The notes under the pieces are model-generated. The model was given only the letters and a program-made list of their open reading frames with translations, was not told where the DNA came from and made no database searches. The position numbers and the translations under genes were made by a program. A stretch of DNA of 45,475 nucleotides from an uncultured Bacillota bacterium (GTDB lineage: Bacteria; Bacillota; Clostridia; Peptostreptococcales; Anaerovoracaceae). Every line of letters begins with the position of its first letter. The stretch's first letter is position 1. Positions 15,988 through 27,471 of the stretch are shown in pieces. Where the stretch lies: assembly GCA_949284065.1 (NCBI GenBank), contig CASDUO010000016.1, positions 1 to 45,475 of the forward strand. The letters are read 5' to 3'.

Positions 15988-17001
15988 TCAAATCATTTTC
16001 AGGAATCCTTCCACCTCTTCCGGCTCTGTGGCGAAGGACGTTACCAGTCTTATGGCACTGTATCCATCCTTGCTGTAGGGCCAATCTTCGAACATGACCT
16101 TTTCCCTCAGCTTGGGGATCATCTCGTCAGGGAACATTGGGAAAAGCAGGTTCGTATCAGAATCCTGACAGAAGGTGTATCCCTTTTCTCTTATACCTTT
16201 TTCCAACATCCTTGCAGTCCTGTTCGCCCTGGCTCCCAGTTCCCAGTAAAGATCGTCGGTGAACAGCTGACAGAACTGGACCCCCATGAGCCAGCCTTTC
16301 GCCATCATCCCGCACTTTTGTTTCAGTATGAATCTGAAATCATCTTTGAATCCGTCATTTACCAGAACCAGGGCCTCCCCGAACAATATGCCGTTCTTCG
16401 TACCGCCGATATAAAAAGCATCGGTCAACCCGGCAATATCCTCTTTAGCCAGGTCGTTCTTTTCCGCAGTAAGGGCAACTGCCAGTCTTGCCCCGTCCAT
16501 ATACAGGTACATGTCATGTTTTTCGCATGTTTCCTTCAAAGCCTTCAATTCATCTTTCGTATATATCCGTCCTGTTTCTGTTGCGTCGGATATATATACG
16601 GCCTTAGGCTGCACATAGTGCTCATCCTCATGGAATCTTATCTGGTACTCTATGTCTTCAGGCCTTATTTTCCCATCGGCGCTGGCCACATGTATGATTT
16701 TATGCCCCGTAGCTTCGACTCCCCCTGTTTCATGGACACATATATGACCTGTCTCCGGAGCCACCACCGCCTGGTGCGGCCGCAAGAAAGAGGCGAGGGT
16801 CGTCACATTCGTAACGGTTCCTCCGGGCATGAAATGCACGTCCGCACCGGGACAGGCAAACTCATTTCTTATGATCTCAGCTGCCCTTTCACAGTGAACA
16901 TCCACTCCGTATCCGTCATTGTACTCGTCATTGGTCCTTTCCAGGGCTTTCAAAATGCTCTCATGGGCCCCCTTACTGTAATCATTTTTCAAAAATATCA
17001 T
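15988..17001 (-). CDS. Low-specificity threonine aldolase / beta-eliminating lyase family
   Basis: 337-residue PLP enzyme of fold type I. The Schiff-base lysine is K202 in FYIGGTKNGILFGEA; MDGARL (168-173) holds the Asp that pairs with the pyridine nitrogen; ETGHICVHETGG is the conserved substrate/PLP loop. The family splits L-threonine or L-allo-threonine into glycine and acetaldehyde. The N-terminus (MIFLKNDYSKGAHESIL) and FMPGGTVTN fit this branch. It overlaps the preceding membrane-protein gene by ATGA, so the two are translated together. Substrate preference cannot be read from sequence. Confidence 0.88.
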   Translation of the reverse strand: MIFLKNDYSKGAHESILKALERTNDEYNDGYGVDVHCERAAEIIRNEFACPGADVHFMPGGTVTNVTTLASFLRPHQAVVAPETGHICVHETGGVEATGHKIIHVASADGKIRPEDIEYQIRFHEDEHYVQPKAVYISDATETGRIYTKDELKALKETCEKHDMYLYMDGARLAVALTAEKNDLAKEDIAGLTDAFYIGGTKNGILFGEALVLVNDGFKDDFRFILKQKCGMMAKGWLMGVQFCQLFTDDLYWELGARANRTARMLEKGIREKGYTFCQDSDTNLLFPMFPDEMIPKLREKVMFEDWPYSKDGYSAIRLVTSFATEPEEVEGFLKMI

Positions 17002-17459
17002 GATCCTTCTTCATCCTCGTTTCTTTCCTCTATGGGCCTGTATTTTTTCATGAGCCTATCAGTGCTCTCATTATTGTTGGTCTTTTCGTCATGAAAGGCC
17101 TTTTCCTCTTCATCCATCAGATCCACATGTTTCATATGATCACGCAAAGGCCGCGGACACATCTTCATGTATATGACCGGATTTATGATCAGCAGGTCTA
17201 CGACTATCCAGGCCATCGCTGCCCACGTGGCTGCATGGGATCCCGCCAAGTAAAAAGTCCCCAAAACCACGATACAAAACCCTGCCAGAAATATCCCCAG
17301 AGTTATATGTCGTCTTTCTATCTTCGTCAATGCACTTTCCAGTTCCGGATCAAGGTACATATTCCTGTCAGACGAAAGCACAGCCCTTTTATCACCTCTC
17401 CTGAAGAGAGAAAATTTAAGACATTGCAGATAATCGCTCTTAGGTCCGTTTTTTTCCAT
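16998..17459 (-). CDS. Uncharacterised two-segment membrane protein
   Basis: 153 residues, not recognised. A basic, cytosolic-looking N-terminus (1-50) is followed by two hydrophobic segments (about 52-70 and 77-97) and a strongly charged, Glu/Lys/Asn-rich tail (about 105-153). A helical pair followed by a charged tail suggests a membrane-anchored scaffold or modulator; no catalytic motif is seen. AGGA is very close to the ATG, so the true start could be the Met at about residue 34. Coupled to threonine aldolase through an ATGA overlap. Confidence 0.6.
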   Translation of the reverse strand: MEKNGPKSDYLQCLKFSLFRRGDKRAVLSSDRNMYLDPELESALTKIERRHITLGIFLAGFCIVVLGTFYLAGSHAATWAAMAWIVVDLLIINPVIYMKMCPRPLRDHMKHVDLMDEEEKAFHDEKTNNNESTDRLMKKYRPIEERNEDEEGS

Positions 17460-17600
17460 ATCCTGTTCTATGCTCCGTTCTTATTTAATGTGATGATCAT
17501 TTTATGTGCTGTCCAATATGTTGTTTTATGGTATCACATAGTTTTGCCGACCACAAGCCGCAACGCTATAAACGGGTACTTTCCGCGTCGTTACAACCTA

Positions 17601-17622
17601 AAAGGGACCATCCGGTCCCTTT
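17601..17622 (-). terminator. Bidirectional terminator after the LRR gene
   Basis: Perfect 9-bp stem AAAGGGACC/GGTCCCTTT with a 4-nt loop, followed by T on the minus strand (CCCTTTTAGG). It sits 20 bp past the stop codon of the LRR gene. Confidence 0.7.
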
Positions 17623-17641
17623 CAACGTAATCAGTCCAAAC

Positions 17642-18749
17642 CTATTTTACCTTGATAGTCTTAGGCGCTCCTGCCTTGATGAACAGCTTCTTATATGCCT
17701 TGATCTTGCTGTTTGGCACATCGAACGTTGCCTTTTTGTTTATCCCCTTGAAAGCGTTCTTGCCTACGGTCTTGAGCTTTTTGGATTTTACTATTATCGT
17801 TTTCAAGTTCTTTGCTTTATAAAATGCCTGCTCACCTATTTTCGTAACATTCAATCCTATGGTCACTTTCCTCAGTTTATTGTTATTGGCAAAAACACTC
17901 CCATCTATTTCGGTTATCTTGTATCTGTCCTCTGTCCAGGTCACCTGACTGTATAGTGTTTTGGCATAAGGTATCGTTACTGTCCTCTCATCTCCATAAT
18001 ATCCGTACAAACTGGCAATCCCCTGATCCGGCAGCAGATTATACCATATGTTATCAAGGTCAAAACCTCGCTCATAATCGATTTGTACAAACATGCTGGC
18101 TACTTCGAGGCCGCCATTGTCAGGATCGTTGACCTTCAGCCATGTTCCCTTCTCAGACTTTTTCACTTTGATGATCGTCGATACAGTATCCGGAGTCATT
18201 ATCTCCATACTGTTCCCATCATATAATTGCCATTCGTATCCTTTGTTCTCAAAATCTTCGATCGGCTGCCCGCTCATGCCGTCCATCAATTTCGCTTTCA
18301 GTTCAGGTACAGTTTTGAAATATCCTTCCCCTCGGGTGGTGGTGAATGAGTCCGAAGATTCTATGTCTATATAGTAACCGGTCCCTGCATACACCTTGAT
18401 ATCGGCAGCAATAAGGAACTTATCCTCCGATTTCAGCGATACCGTTGCCCACAGCGACTATTTCGCCCGTATCAGTATCCAAATCCACCACATCTGACAT
18501 GTGATGCTCTGAAAGACCGAAGAACCATTCTTCTATATTTTCTACCTCTTCATTCCCCTTATATACAGTCAACTGCACTCCGTCGCTTATATTCGGCAGA
18601 TCCACTTCCGTTGCATCAGGGGCTCCTTTTATGCCGACCCTGTAATCTTCTTCGGAACTCGCATCTTTGGAATCTGCATTTGCAATAACAGGCATCATAG
18701 TAAGCACCAATGCCAGGCTCATAACAAAACACAATAATTTCTTCTTCAT
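17642..18749 (-). pseudogene. Frameshifted secreted protein: Ig-like domain plus BspA-type leucine-rich repeats
   Basis: Two adjacent frames form one gene. 18749-18420 encodes a signal peptide (MKKKLLCFVMSLALVLTMM...) and a bacterial Ig-like (BIG_2) strand ending VVDLDTDTGEIVAVGNG, then an abrupt stop. Reading shifts by one base near 18436-18450 and continues as LKSEDKFLIAADIKVYAG into the second frame, to 17642. That part holds LRR_5/BspA-like repeats (ITEIDGSVFANNNKLRKV, KIGEQAFYKAKNLKTI, KTVGKNAFKG) and a basic C-terminus. The Ig motif normally runs on past GNG, so a single-base insertion (or a sequencing error) explains the break; programmed +1 slippage is less likely because no slippery run is seen. 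The GGGGAGGAATAATC before the ATG is an intact ribosome binding site. Surface or secreted ligand binding is the usual role. Confidence 0.75.
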
Positions 18750-18893
18750 GATTATTCCTCCCCGGACATCCGGTCCTGAATCGCTACCACATCATATCCT
18801 AATTGTAATTCCTGCAACGGAAAAGTCGAGGAAGATAAGTGGCCGTATATCAGTGTGAAAACAAATGTTGCCTGGATAATCCATATCATAAAA

Positions 18894-18919
18894 CTCCCGT
18901 CATCAAATCATGACGGGAG
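18894..18919 (-). terminator. Terminator of the PFOR gene (bidirectional)
   Basis: Perfect 10-bp stem CTCCCGTCAT/ATGACGGGAG with a 6-nt loop and T tracts on both sides. It is 71 bp past the PFOR stop. Confidence 0.8.
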
Positions 18920-18989
18920 CCTTTTCTGTACATCTTTTTATACCGGACGCATATACCTGCGTCTTCGGGATGTCCGTACATCCATCGCC

Positions 18990-22529
<3,540 letters not shown>

Positions 22530-22628
22530 TTACATCTCTCTCTGCGATCATTCACTTATCTACTTTATATTATCCAAAATCATCATCCATTTTCGTACAG
22601 ATACTACTTTAATACACTACCGCTCCCA

Positions 22629-22666
22629 TGTCAATGCAATTTCTTCTTGTATAATACATTATACAA
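22629..22666 (-). promoter_or_regulatory. PFOR promoter and 20-bp palindromic operator
   Basis: A perfect palindrome with 9-bp arms and a 2-bp centre, TTGTATAATACATTATACAA (22647-22666), lies 12 bp upstream of a TTGACA (minus strand, 22629-22634) whose -10 is TAAAGT 17 bp on. A second -10 (TATAAT) lies inside the palindrome. No sigma-54 -24/-12 site (GG-N10-GC) is visible. Confidence 0.5.
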
Positions 22667-22699
22667 AATACAAGACCTGTGTTTTCAAGGGTTCCGGCA

Positions 22700-22735
22700 A
22701 TACAAAATAAAATCGCCGCCCTTTCGACAGCGATT
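22700..22735 (-). terminator. Terminator of the NtrC-type regulator
   Basis: 10-bp stem AATCGCTGTC/GGCGGCGATT on the minus strand (two G-U pairs), GAAAG loop, T-rich tail TTTTATTTTG. It separates the regulator from PFOR. Confidence 0.7.
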
Positions 22736-22769
22736 CATGATACAGTTCCCATACCCGTTCCGTATATCC

Positions 22770-24569
22770 TCACTTTATTCCCAGATCGCTTATTTTCCTG
22801 TAAAGAGTCGCTCTGGATATCCCAAGTTCCTTTGCCACATCCTCTTTACTCAATCCTGCTTTCTCCCTCTTCGCTATGAGTCCGCCTATGTAACTCCTCT
22901 CATACTCACTGACAACGTCGGCCAGAGTCCTGTTCTCTGTACCCTTAGGCATATCTTCGCTGCCCTTTACCAGCCTTTGTGGTATGTCCGACATGCCGAT
23001 TATGTCTCCCTGAGTCATGTTGGTGCTGTATTCTATGGCGTTTTCCAGCTCCCTCACATTCCCGGGCCAGCTGTAATTCTCATACACCCGCCTGACTTCA
23101 TCGCTGAACCCTTTGAGTTTCCTGTTCATGAATCCGTTGTATTTATTCAGGAAATATTCCATGAATACAGGGATATCCTCCCGTCTTGCCCTCAGGGGAG
23201 GTATATCGATGGGTATGACGCTGAGCCGGTAGTAGAGATCCTCTCTGAATTCGCCTTCTTTTATCATCTCTTCGAGATTTCTGTTGGTCGCGGATATGAC
23301 ACGCACATCCACCATTATATCTTTGTTGCCGCCCACTCTTTGGAATCGTTTGTTCTGCAAAACGTGTAATATCTTCACCTGGAGCTGCATAGGCATATCG
23401 CCGATCTCATCCAGGAAGATAGTCCCTCCGTCAGCCGCCTGGAACTTCCCCTGGCTCCCCGTTTCCGATGCCCCTGTGAACGCTCCTTTTTCATATCCGA
23501 AAAGCTCGCTTTCAAGGAGATTCTCCGGTATCGCTCCGCAGTTCACCGTGATGAAAGGTTTCCCGGACCTGGATCCCGAGTAATGTATAGCTTTCGCGAA
23601 CATCTCCTTGCCTGTTCCCGATTCACCGGTTATGAGCACGGTAGAGTCTCCTCTTGCTGTGATTATGGCCTGGTTCTTTGCAGCGATTATACGGCTGCTG
23701 TTGCCTATGATATCATCGAATGTGTTTTTCCCTTTTCCCCGCTGCATGGTATAGGCCAGTTTTCGCGCCTCTTCTATATCACGAAAAGATATGACCGCTC
23801 CCTGTATCTCTCCTTCACTTACCAAAGCTTTCGCTGTTACGATGATATGCAGTCTTCTGTCGCGACCTACTTTGTACAGTTCCTCGCTTTCCGTATACTC
23901 CTTGCCTGTCTTCAGGACTTCCAATGCAGGCGCTCCCAGCATATATCTGTTTATATGCTCTCCGATTATATCTTTTCTTTCTGCGGACAACAATTCTGCC
24001 GCCGTGGTGTTGCAGTTAGTTATATATCCGCCTTTGTCTATTGCCACGACCCCCTCATGAAGAGTCTCGAGTATGGTAGAAAGCTCTTTCTCGGAAATCT
24101 CCATAGCCTGGAGCGCTTCCTGCTGGCCTGCCTTCGCACCGAGCAGATCGGCCATTTTTTCCACGAATCCCACCATGCTCCTTTTTTTGTCAAGCAAAAT
24201 ATGCTTTTGCTTTTCGTCAAAAGCTACAAGTCCTATGACTCCCAATATATCGTTTTCATTCTTGATGGGTGTACAGATCTCGGCGAGTTCCATTATGCTC
24301 CCGTATCCCGGTCCGGGCAGCGTATAGTTTTCATCTGCTGCCGCATCTTCTACATATTGTGTAGTGCCGGAATTCAATGTCCGGGCATATAAAAATCCTC
24401 CCTCAAGGTCCCCTTCTTCTTCTGTTTCACCAATTTTGTCCTTGTAAAAACCGGTCCCTCCCACTATGCACAAACTATCGTCTACGATTTCTACTTCGAC
24501 TCCTACGGCCAGCCTTATGGCCTCTGCCACCTGCTGTACACTGGTGGATATATCTCCCAGTAAAGACAT
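22770..24569 (-). CDS. Sigma-54-dependent transcriptional activator (GAF-PAS-AAA+-Fis)
   Basis: 599 residues. N-terminal GAF-like sensor (about 5-145), PAS domain (about 160-265), AAA+ domain with Walker A GESGTGKE (315-322), the sigma-54 contact loop GAFTGA (362-367), Walker B FLDEIGDMP (386-393) and WPGNVRELEN (501-510), and a Fis-type HTH (about 572-593, LSKEDVAKELGISRATLYRKI). It would remodel sigma-54 closed complexes in response to an unknown signal. GGAG is 5 bases before the ATG. PFOR is the next gene downstream but has no recognisable sigma-54 promoter, so the target is probably elsewhere. Confidence 0.93.
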   Translation of the reverse strand: MSLLGDISTSVQQVAEAIRLAVGVEVEIVDDSLCIVGGTGFYKDKIGETEEEGDLEGGFLYARTLNSGTTQYVEDAAADENYTLPGPGYGSIMELAEICTPIKNENDILGVIGLVAFDEKQKHILLDKKRSMVGFVEKMADLLGAKAGQQEALQAMEISEKELSTILETLHEGVVAIDKGGYITNCNTTAAELLSAERKDIIGEHINRYMLGAPALEVLKTGKEYTESEELYKVGRDRRLHIIVTAKALVSEGEIQGAVISFRDIEEARKLAYTMQRGKGKNTFDDIIGNSSRIIAAKNQAIITARGDSTVLITGESGTGKEMFAKAIHYSGSRSGKPFITVNCGAIPENLLESELFGYEKGAFTGASETGSQGKFQAADGGTIFLDEIGDMPMQLQVKILHVLQNKRFQRVGGNKDIMVDVRVISATNRNLEEMIKEGEFREDLYYRLSVIPIDIPPLRARREDIPVFMEYFLNKYNGFMNRKLKGFSDEVRRVYENYSWPGNVRELENAIEYSTNMTQGDIIGMSDIPQRLVKGSEDMPKGTENRTLADVVSEYERSYIGGLIAKREKAGLSKEDVAKELGISRATLYRKISDLGIK

Positions 24570-24610
24570 CTTTTCTCCTTCGTGGTAAAGAGGGTGTCAT
24601 ACATGGGAGT

Positions 24611-24619
24611 ATTATATCA
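24611..24619 (-). promoter_or_regulatory. Extended -10 promoter for the sigma-54 activator gene
   Basis: TG-A-TATAAT on the minus strand, about 45 bp upstream of the start codon; the -35 is poor. Confidence 0.45.
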
Positions 24620-24693
24620 TCTGCACATCCGTTTTTCCATATTTTTTTCTCATTTTTGAGATTTCCCAAGATGTGAACTTTCCCATTTTTCTG

Positions 24694-24722
24694 TTGTTAA
24701 CAGGCAGTCATATTTGTACAAT
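24694..24722 (+). promoter_or_regulatory. Promoter for the beta-CASP protein gene
   Basis: TTGTTA (24694-24699), 17 bp, TACAAT (24717-24722). The leader is about 80 nt. Confidence 0.55.
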
Positions 24723-24810
24723 ATATGTGGAAGTCCCCGGATCTGCCCGTGATGGAATGTCTTTTCGTTACAGTCAGACCCATTATTGATTCACCCAGGA
24801 GGTACCGTCT

Positions 24811-26475
24811 ATGAAAATCAAATTTTGCGGAGCGGCTACAGGTGTTACCGGCTCATGCCACATGATAAGCTCCGGTGACCAAAAGATCCTTTTGGACTGC
24901 GGCCAGTTCCAGGGCGGGAAGGCGCAGGACGCACTGAATGCAGAACCCTTCCCCTTTGACCCGGCAGAGATCCAATGCGTCGTTTTGAGTCACGCCCACA
25001 TAGATCATTGCGGCAGACTGCCCCTTTTGGTAAAAAGGGGGTTCAGAGGTGACATATACTGCACCGACGCCACAGCCGACCTCCTTGAGATAATGCTCAA
25101 AGACAGCGGATATATACATGAAAAAGAAGCTCAATGGCAAAACAGAAAAAACGAGAGAGCTGGCAAGCCTCCGGTAGACCCTCTTTACACCTTCAACGAC
25201 GCTGCAGATACGCTGAAATATATACATCCCGTCATGTATGACGAGCTCGTGGAAATAAATCCGGCCATGAGGATAGTGTTCAATGATGCCGGCCACATCC
25301 TGGGCTCGGCCATAACAGAACTCTGGGTAGAAGAAGATGAAAAAGTCTCCAAGATCGTATTTTCCGGAGACCTGGGTGTGATGGACAGACCTATACTCAG
25401 GAATCCCACCATAATAAAAAAAGCGGACTACCTCATAATGGAGACCACATACGGCAACAGAGTACATCCTCCCAACATAACCGATGTGCACAAGCTCATA
25501 GATATAGTTTTGAAAACCACCCGCCGGGGAGGAACGGTAGTGATCCCCTCCTTCGCCGTAGGCAGGACACAGGAGCTCATATACGAATTCAACAAATATG
25601 TGGAGGAAGGGGGAGAATATTCCAAAGAGCTGGGAGCTGTCAAGGTTTACGTCGACAGTCCCATGGCCACATCCGCTACTGAAGCCTTCAGAAAAAACGC
25701 TCAGGTATTCGATGAAGAGACCAGGGAGTACATAATGAAAGGAGACGATCCCCTGGCTTTCCCGTCTCTGGAATTCACAAAGAGCACCGATGATTCCAGG
25801 AGACTCAACATGGACAGAAGCCCTAAGGTCATCATATCCGCCAGCGGCATGTGTGAAGCCGGAAGGATAAGGCATCACCTCAAACACAATCTCTGGGATC
25901 CCAGATCCACTGTGGTATTCGTAGGATATCAGGCCGAGGGGACTTTAGGTAGGAACCTTATTGAAGGTCTCAAGGACGTTACACTTTTTGGAGAACGGAT
26001 CCATGTGAATGCAGAGATCTGCGACCTGGAAGGTTTCTCCGGACACGCCGATAAAGAAGGTCTCCTCCACTGGCTGGAAGGATTCCAACAAAGACCTCGC
26101 CAGATATTCCTGGTACACGGTGAATCGCAGTCAAAAGCAGACTTTGCCGAAGAAATAAAAGAGAAGCTGGGATATGATGCTACTGTAGTCTCAGATGTAT
26201 CCGAATTCCAGCTGGAGAGCGCCACCCTTCTGAGCAGAGAGCAAGTGCTCCGCGATGCTATGGACGATGAGACTTTCGATTCCATAAAGTCACGCATATC
26301 CGAAATACATGACGATCTGGAAACTATACTCTACAACACCAGTCTACGGATAGGCGACAACAAGATCGATCCCGAAAAACTTGCGGCCATCAACAATGCC
26401 GTGATAGAGCTGGAAAAATCCACAGTCCGCCTCGGCGCATCTGTGGCAGAGCCTGTAGATGCCGACGATGCATAA
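24811..26475 (+). CDS. MBL-fold beta-CASP RNA-processing metallohydrolase
   Basis: 554 residues related to the CPSF73/Ysh1 and RNase-J superfamily. The metal site SHAHIDH (60-66) is followed by GHILGSA, SGDLG, and the beta-CASP cassette with VIPSFAVGRTQELIYEFNKY, SASGMCEAGRIRHHLKH, FSGHADKEGLLHWLEGF and LVHGE. These features predict endo/exoribonuclease action on single-stranded RNA. The last 90 or so residues (from about 465) form an acidic helical tail not part of the fold. AGGAGGT precedes the ATG by 7 bases. It stands alone and is convergent with cysK, with no clear terminator between. Confidence 0.9.
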   Translation: MKIKFCGAATGVTGSCHMISSGDQKILLDCGQFQGGKAQDALNAEPFPFDPAEIQCVVLSHAHIDHCGRLPLLVKRGFRGDIYCTDATADLLEIMLKDSGYIHEKEAQWQNRKNERAGKPPVDPLYTFNDAADTLKYIHPVMYDELVEINPAMRIVFNDAGHILGSAITELWVEEDEKVSKIVFSGDLGVMDRPILRNPTIIKKADYLIMETTYGNRVHPPNITDVHKLIDIVLKTTRRGGTVVIPSFAVGRTQELIYEFNKYVEEGGEYSKELGAVKVYVDSPMATSATEAFRKNAQVFDEETREYIMKGDDPLAFPSLEFTKSTDDSRRLNMDRSPKVIISASGMCEAGRIRHHLKHNLWDPRSTVVFVGYQAEGTLGRNLIEGLKDVTLFGERIHVNAEICDLEGFSGHADKEGLLHWLEGFQQRPRQIFLVHGESQSKADFAEEIKEKLGYDATVVSDVSEFQLESATLLSREQVLRDAMDDETFDSIKSRISEIHDDLETILYNTSLRIGDNKIDPEKLAAINNAVIELEKSTVRLGASVAEPVDADDA

Positions 26476-26496
26476 CATCGCCGTACACGACACTTT

Positions 26497-27414
26497 TTAC
26501 TCGCTGAAAAGCTCGGTGGAGAGATATCTCTCGCCCGTGTCGGCCAGTAGTCCCACGATGGTCTTTTCCCTGTTCTCAGGTCTTTGAGAGAGTTCCATCA
26601 TCGCCTTGAGCACCGCTCCGGATGATATGCCCACCAGCATACCTTCTGTTTTCGCGAACCGTCTGGCCTCCCTGATGGCATCATCCCCTTTCACCTTTAT
26701 GACCTCATCATAAATATGCTCATCCAGCACTTCGGGGACGAACCCCGCACCGATCCCCTGTATCTTATGGGGCCCGGGCTTTCCTCCCGAAAGTACGGGG
26801 GACTCAAAAGGTTCTACGGCGATCACTTTTATGTCCGGATCTTTTTCTTTCAAGAACTGTCCCGTACCTGTTATGGTGCCGCCCGTTCCTACAGCAGCCA
26901 CGAATATGTCCACCTTCCCGTCTGTATCGTCCCATATTTCCGGACCTGTGGTTTCTCTGTGGGCCCGGGCATTGGCACTGTTCTCGAACTGAGCCGGCAT
27001 GAATGCTCCCGGCGTCTCTGCCGCTATGTCGTTCGCCTTTTTTATAGCTCCCGCCATACCGTCTTTTCCCGGTGTCAACACTATTTCCGCTCCCAACCCC
27101 TTCAAAAGCTTTCTGCGCTCTACGCTCATAGTCTCAGGCATGGTGAATACGGCCCTGTATCCTTTCACTGTGGCCACTGCCGCCAGCCCTACTCCTGTGT
27201 TGCCGCTGGTAGGCTCTACTATAGTGGCTCCAGGCTTCAGCTTCCCATCCTTCTCCGCCTGTTCTATCATAGCCAGCGCCGGTCTGTCCTTTGCAGATCC
27301 TCCCGGATTGAAACACTCCGTTTTGACTATCATGTTCTTTCCGCCGTAGCGGCTTATCCTGATAAGAGGCGTACCTCCTATTTTTTCTGTCATGTCATCA
27401 TATATCCTGCCCAT
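26497..27414 (-). CDS. cysK: Cysteine synthase A (O-acetylserine thiol-lyase)
   Basis: 305-residue PLP fold-type-II enzyme converting O-acetylserine and sulfide to cysteine. The PLP lysine is K42 in NPGGSAKDRPALAM; TSGNTG binds the substrate carboxylate; VGTGGTITGTG holds the phosphate; GISSGA near the C-terminus caps the ring. AAGGAGG sits 7 bases before the ATG. It follows pcrA by 57 bp. No serine acetyltransferase gene is in the window. Confidence 0.95.
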   Translation of the reverse strand: MGRIYDDMTEKIGGTPLIRISRYGGKNMIVKTECFNPGGSAKDRPALAMIEQAEKDGKLKPGATIVEPTSGNTGVGLAAVATVKGYRAVFTMPETMSVERRKLLKGLGAEIVLTPGKDGMAGAIKKANDIAAETPGAFMPAQFENSANARAHRETTGPEIWDDTDGKVDIFVAAVGTGGTITGTGQFLKEKDPDIKVIAVEPFESPVLSGGKPGPHKIQGIGAGFVPEVLDEHIYDEVIKVKGDDAIREARRFAKTEGMLVGISSGAVLKAMMELSQRPENREKTIVGLLADTGERYLSTELFSE

Positions 27415-27471
27415 ATGCGGCCTCCTTCTCCCCGGTCATATAAGGGGCGATCCTTTTTATCTTCCCGGTGA

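Noticed and set aside
22629..22769. Sigma-54 promoter for PFOR under the adjacent NtrC-type activator
   Set aside because: No GG-N10-GC element with the TGGCAC/TTGC context is present; a sigma-70-like TTGACA is.
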